From Melanocharis versteri (Eukaryota; Chordata; Aves; Passeriformes; Melanocharitidae): 64,000 bases of DNA. Positions 61,301 to 64,000 of the stretch are shown one piece after another. The stretch is taken from contig VZTG01007782.1 of NCBI GenBank assembly GCA_013397845.1, forward strand, positions 1,833,467 through 1,897,466, in the 5' to 3' direction. The notes beneath the pieces are model-generated. The model was not told where the DNA came from, searched no databases, and worked only from the letters and a program-made list of their open reading frames with translations. Position numbers and translations under genes: made by a program. Numbering within the stretch: position 1 is the first letter of the stretch; every line of letters starts with the position of its first letter.

Positions 61301-64000
61301 ATGTTGGAATGTCAGGAAAGAAAAGACCTTCATGATCGCTTTCGAAGTAAGGCAGAGATAGCATTTCTGGAGTTTGAGTGCATTCAGGGACCATGAAGGA
61401 TGCTATCCAATCCTTGTGAGAAGTCGTCTGTGGAAATGGGAGTTAAATAAGCATGCTCTGTGTTTTCCAATTTGTTTGCACAGTGTGTTTTTCTGGTGCA
61501 GGAAGCTTTGGTGGTGTGAGCAGAATCTCATCTTTCATTGATTCCTTTTTTAAGTGTACTTTGAGTTTCTGTGGCTTCAAAAATCACTTCCCAAGAGAAT
61601 CAAACTCTTATTCCTCTCAGCATCACTTTGTCAGACCTTCCGTTGGTTATCACCTCTCACTTGCCAGGGCCAAATAAACAGAGCTGTTTGAGAAAAACAG
61701 CATTTAATGCTGATTTGTATGCTAGTGCTCTATTATCTTGGTGAGAGGGTTTCACCTGCTCCAGCTGTCTGAAATGTAGCATTCTGCATTTCTGTACTCT
61801 CAAAGGTTTTAAAGTCTGATTTCACGGGGAACAATTCTAGCTCAGTATGTGAAGAGCGGAAAAGCTGACAATGCGGGTGAGAACTGTGTATGTGTTTGCA
61901 AGAAATCCATGTTCAATAGAGATGGTTGGGAAAAGAAATGGAGCCACTGTGCAAGTTCAACACTCGGGTGTGCCTTGAGGGAAGAACTCAAGTGTGTAGC
62001 CCTGTACTTTCCTTTTGGAAATACCAATTAAGCTGCAAGCAACGAGAAGCCCTAGAACAGCTGCAGCGCTCTTCCCGTGCTTTCCAGACCCTGCCAAAGG
62101 TGGTCTCCAGGAGTTATCAGAGTGTTTTATGCTGGTGCCTCTTGCCTTTGTATTTGAGCCATCTTGTAGCAACCAGAGCGGGCTCTGTGAAGTCCGATCC
62201 CCCCTTGTTTCTCTTGGAGCTTACATGGAGGTGCTCCATTGTTCATCTCCCCTCATCAATCCAGTGGAGCAATGTCACCTATGGTGCTTGACGCTGGCCA
62301 GCTACAAGCTGCCCACCCAGCTGCTCTCTTGTTCCTCCTCCTCAATGGGACAGCAGGAGAGGAAGATGGAAAAAAGCTCATGGGCTGAGGCAAAGACTGG
62401 GAGATCACATCCCAGTTCCCATTGGAACTGTGGCAGGACTGGCCCCGACCAGCATGGGCCTCTCCTTACAGAGGCCCTGCTGTGCCACCCATCTCTGCCT
62501 GTGGAGGGTGGACCTGGTTGTGGAGCTGTGACTTCCAGCTGCCAAGCACTGTGCATGAAGCCTGAGCAGGTACTTATAAATCAGCTCCTGGGGATGTGGC
62601 TGAGGAGGTCTGTGCAAGCTGAGGTTCTGGTGCAGAGACTGCTGCTCTAATGACAATGGCAGCCACTCTTATTCCTGTATTATTTGTCACCCCAGGGCCT
62701 TTGAGAGCTTTGCAAAGCTTCCAATCATTGTTTGTATTTTCAGGTGGAGATAGTCAGAAACTAAAGTTCACTTACTCAAAATCTGTGGCCTGCAGAGGTC
62801 CTAAACATATTTTCTGGCCTCAAAATTTATATTTCTCTGCAGGCCAGGCAATGAATTGGCAGCAAAGCTAGCTCAGCTTCTGCAGACTTCTACTTTTCAT
62901 GCCCTTCTTTGGCTTTGTTTGCTTTTGGACAGTGGAAGTGAATGCAGTTGGGAAACACGGTGTTTTCTGTCAGGTCAGTGAGCCAAACCATCACAGGATT
63001 TTGTCAGCCAGCTCCAATGTGTTGCATGTTCACATCTGGAGGCTTTTTTTTTTTTTTTTTCTTCCTCCCTGTAAGCACTGCAGTTTGCTGCAGAGACAGA
63101 CTATTATTACTCCTTTACCTCTTCACGGCCTCCGGCTCACCCAAGGCAGATGCTGCCAGTGACTGGAAAACAGGCATTTGTCCTGCACTGGATCCTCTGG
63201 GCACCATGGTGTGGGGCTGTAACTGCTCTGCAAGCATCAGCCTTGCTCTGCAGGCATCATCCCATGAACACTTAGGCTCCCTAGGGACTTCAGTGCCTGT
63301 GGAGTTAGTGATACCTTGTAGGGTGGGTGAATGGAGGCTTAAAATATGTCAGGGATGCCTGAATGGTAGACCTAGGCCCTGAAAAAGACAGAGGTGCTTA
63401 ACTGCTGTAAAGAGCAGGGAATAACTGCTGAGCTGTGGGAACTGTTATATTTTAAGGCTTCTACAGAGCTAAGAACAGTACTGAGACTCGAGTGGAATAA
63501 ATAGAAGAGTAATAAAATGGACAATTAAACTGGCCACTTTAGAGGACATGCTTATGCTTTCGCACATCAGCCCTGTACCTCATGCTCCCAAGGCTTGTCA
63601 CTCATCATGAAACATTTCAATACAAAACTCACATCCTGTGTTACATCTGAATGAAATTGCATCAGATCATTGAGAATTCTGCTGGCAGGAACAGGACAAA
63701 ACCCTTTGGATGCTCACTTGCAAGTTGTCCTGGATTTCTGCAGCCTTTTGTGAAAAGCTGCTGCAGGTAGTGTCTGGAGTTGGTTTGAGCCTTTACGAAA
63801 GACATGTGGAACAGTATGCAGGGCTCTCCTGGGAGAAAATGCTGGCCAGCGATCACATTTTAGTAGTCCCCTGGGATAGCTTCACACAACAACAGCCCGA
63901 AGGCTCCTGACAGGAAGGCACAGAGAAGGACAAACCTGGTATTTCTGAGAGAAATTCTTTGACAACAAACCATCCTGAGTTGTCAAACATCTGGCCTGAC
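55346..64000. other. Region downstream of WDR43, no gene recognised
   Basis: In mammals the next gene is TOGARAM2, but I could not recognise any of its exons here. The longest frame without N is 211 codons (62015-62650, plus), followed by overlapping minus-strand frames of 173 and 146 codons in 55724-56258. All have low-complexity or unbiased composition, no domain, and cover locally GC-richer DNA, so they are likely chance. A 16-base T run lies near 63044. An untranslated exon or an unannotated non-coding RNA cannot be excluded. Confidence 0.5.
58895..58948. repeat. Perfect 27-bp tandem duplication
   Basis: Two adjacent identical 27-base units (58895-58921 and 58922-58948), each starting AAATTGCC and ending GAGTTTC. 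The identity suggests a recent duplication or an assembly artefact. Confidence 0.9.

Noticed and set aside
62015..62650. 211-codon plus-strand open frame as a possible new gene
   Set aside because: No recognisable domain, no signal peptide, no splice support and no resemblance that I know to TOGARAM2. A GC-richer local composition can give such a frame by chance.
6451..64000. Bacterial-type systems (operons, CRISPR arrays, insertion sequences)
   Set aside because: Spliced vertebrate genes, CpG islands and CR1 repeats leave no room for a prokaryotic interpretation, and no spaced direct-repeat arrays are present.

Overview
This is nuclear DNA of a vertebrate, and almost certainly of a bird. 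The genes have many short exons with GT-AG introns, and the recognisable interspersed repeats are CR1 LINE fragments, the dominant repeat family of birds. Gene density is high for a vertebrate, and three GC-rich CpG islands sit at gene starts. Two runs of N (5494-6027 and 30700-31031) fall exactly in two of those islands and hide first exons.

Layout. (1) 1-6450: EPCAM on the minus strand. Exons 2-9 are complete; exon 1 and the promoter lie in the first gap. (2) 6451-16330: about 10 kb without a recognisable gene. (3) 16331-24210: a CR1 fragment, a small CpG island, then SPDYA (Speedy/RINGO A) on the plus strand with all coding exons. (4) 23950-30699: TRMT61B, a mitochondrial tRNA/rRNA m1A methyltransferase, on the minus strand. 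It converges on SPDYA so closely that the 3' ends probably overlap. Its exon 1 runs into the second gap. (5) 30700-55345: WDR43 (UTP5), head-to-head with TRMT61B across the gap. Exons 2-18 and the last bases of exon 1 are readable. (6) 55346-64000: no gene that I can support.

The most interesting content is inside WDR43. Introns 3, 5 and 9 each carry a box C/D snoRNA-like sequence on the host strand. The three are related to each other and fit the SNORD53/SNORD92 family that WDR43 hosts in mammals. All carry an antisense element next to the D box that matches one conserved stretch of 28S rRNA. A second shared element, upstream of D', matches the rRNA bases immediately 5' of that stretch. One copy is shifted by two bases relative to its D box, which predicts a different methylated nucleotide. 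A possible fourth, decayed copy lies in intron 9.

The four genes are not one pathway. TRMT61B and WDR43 probably share a bidirectional promoter. WDR43, a small-subunit processome protein, is coupled through its introns to rRNA-modification guides. EPCAM is a cell-surface adhesion protein and SPDYA a CDK activator; they are linked here only by position. Exon boundaries were placed by reading frame, splice dinucleotides and recalled similarity to the human proteins. No database search or alignment was run.
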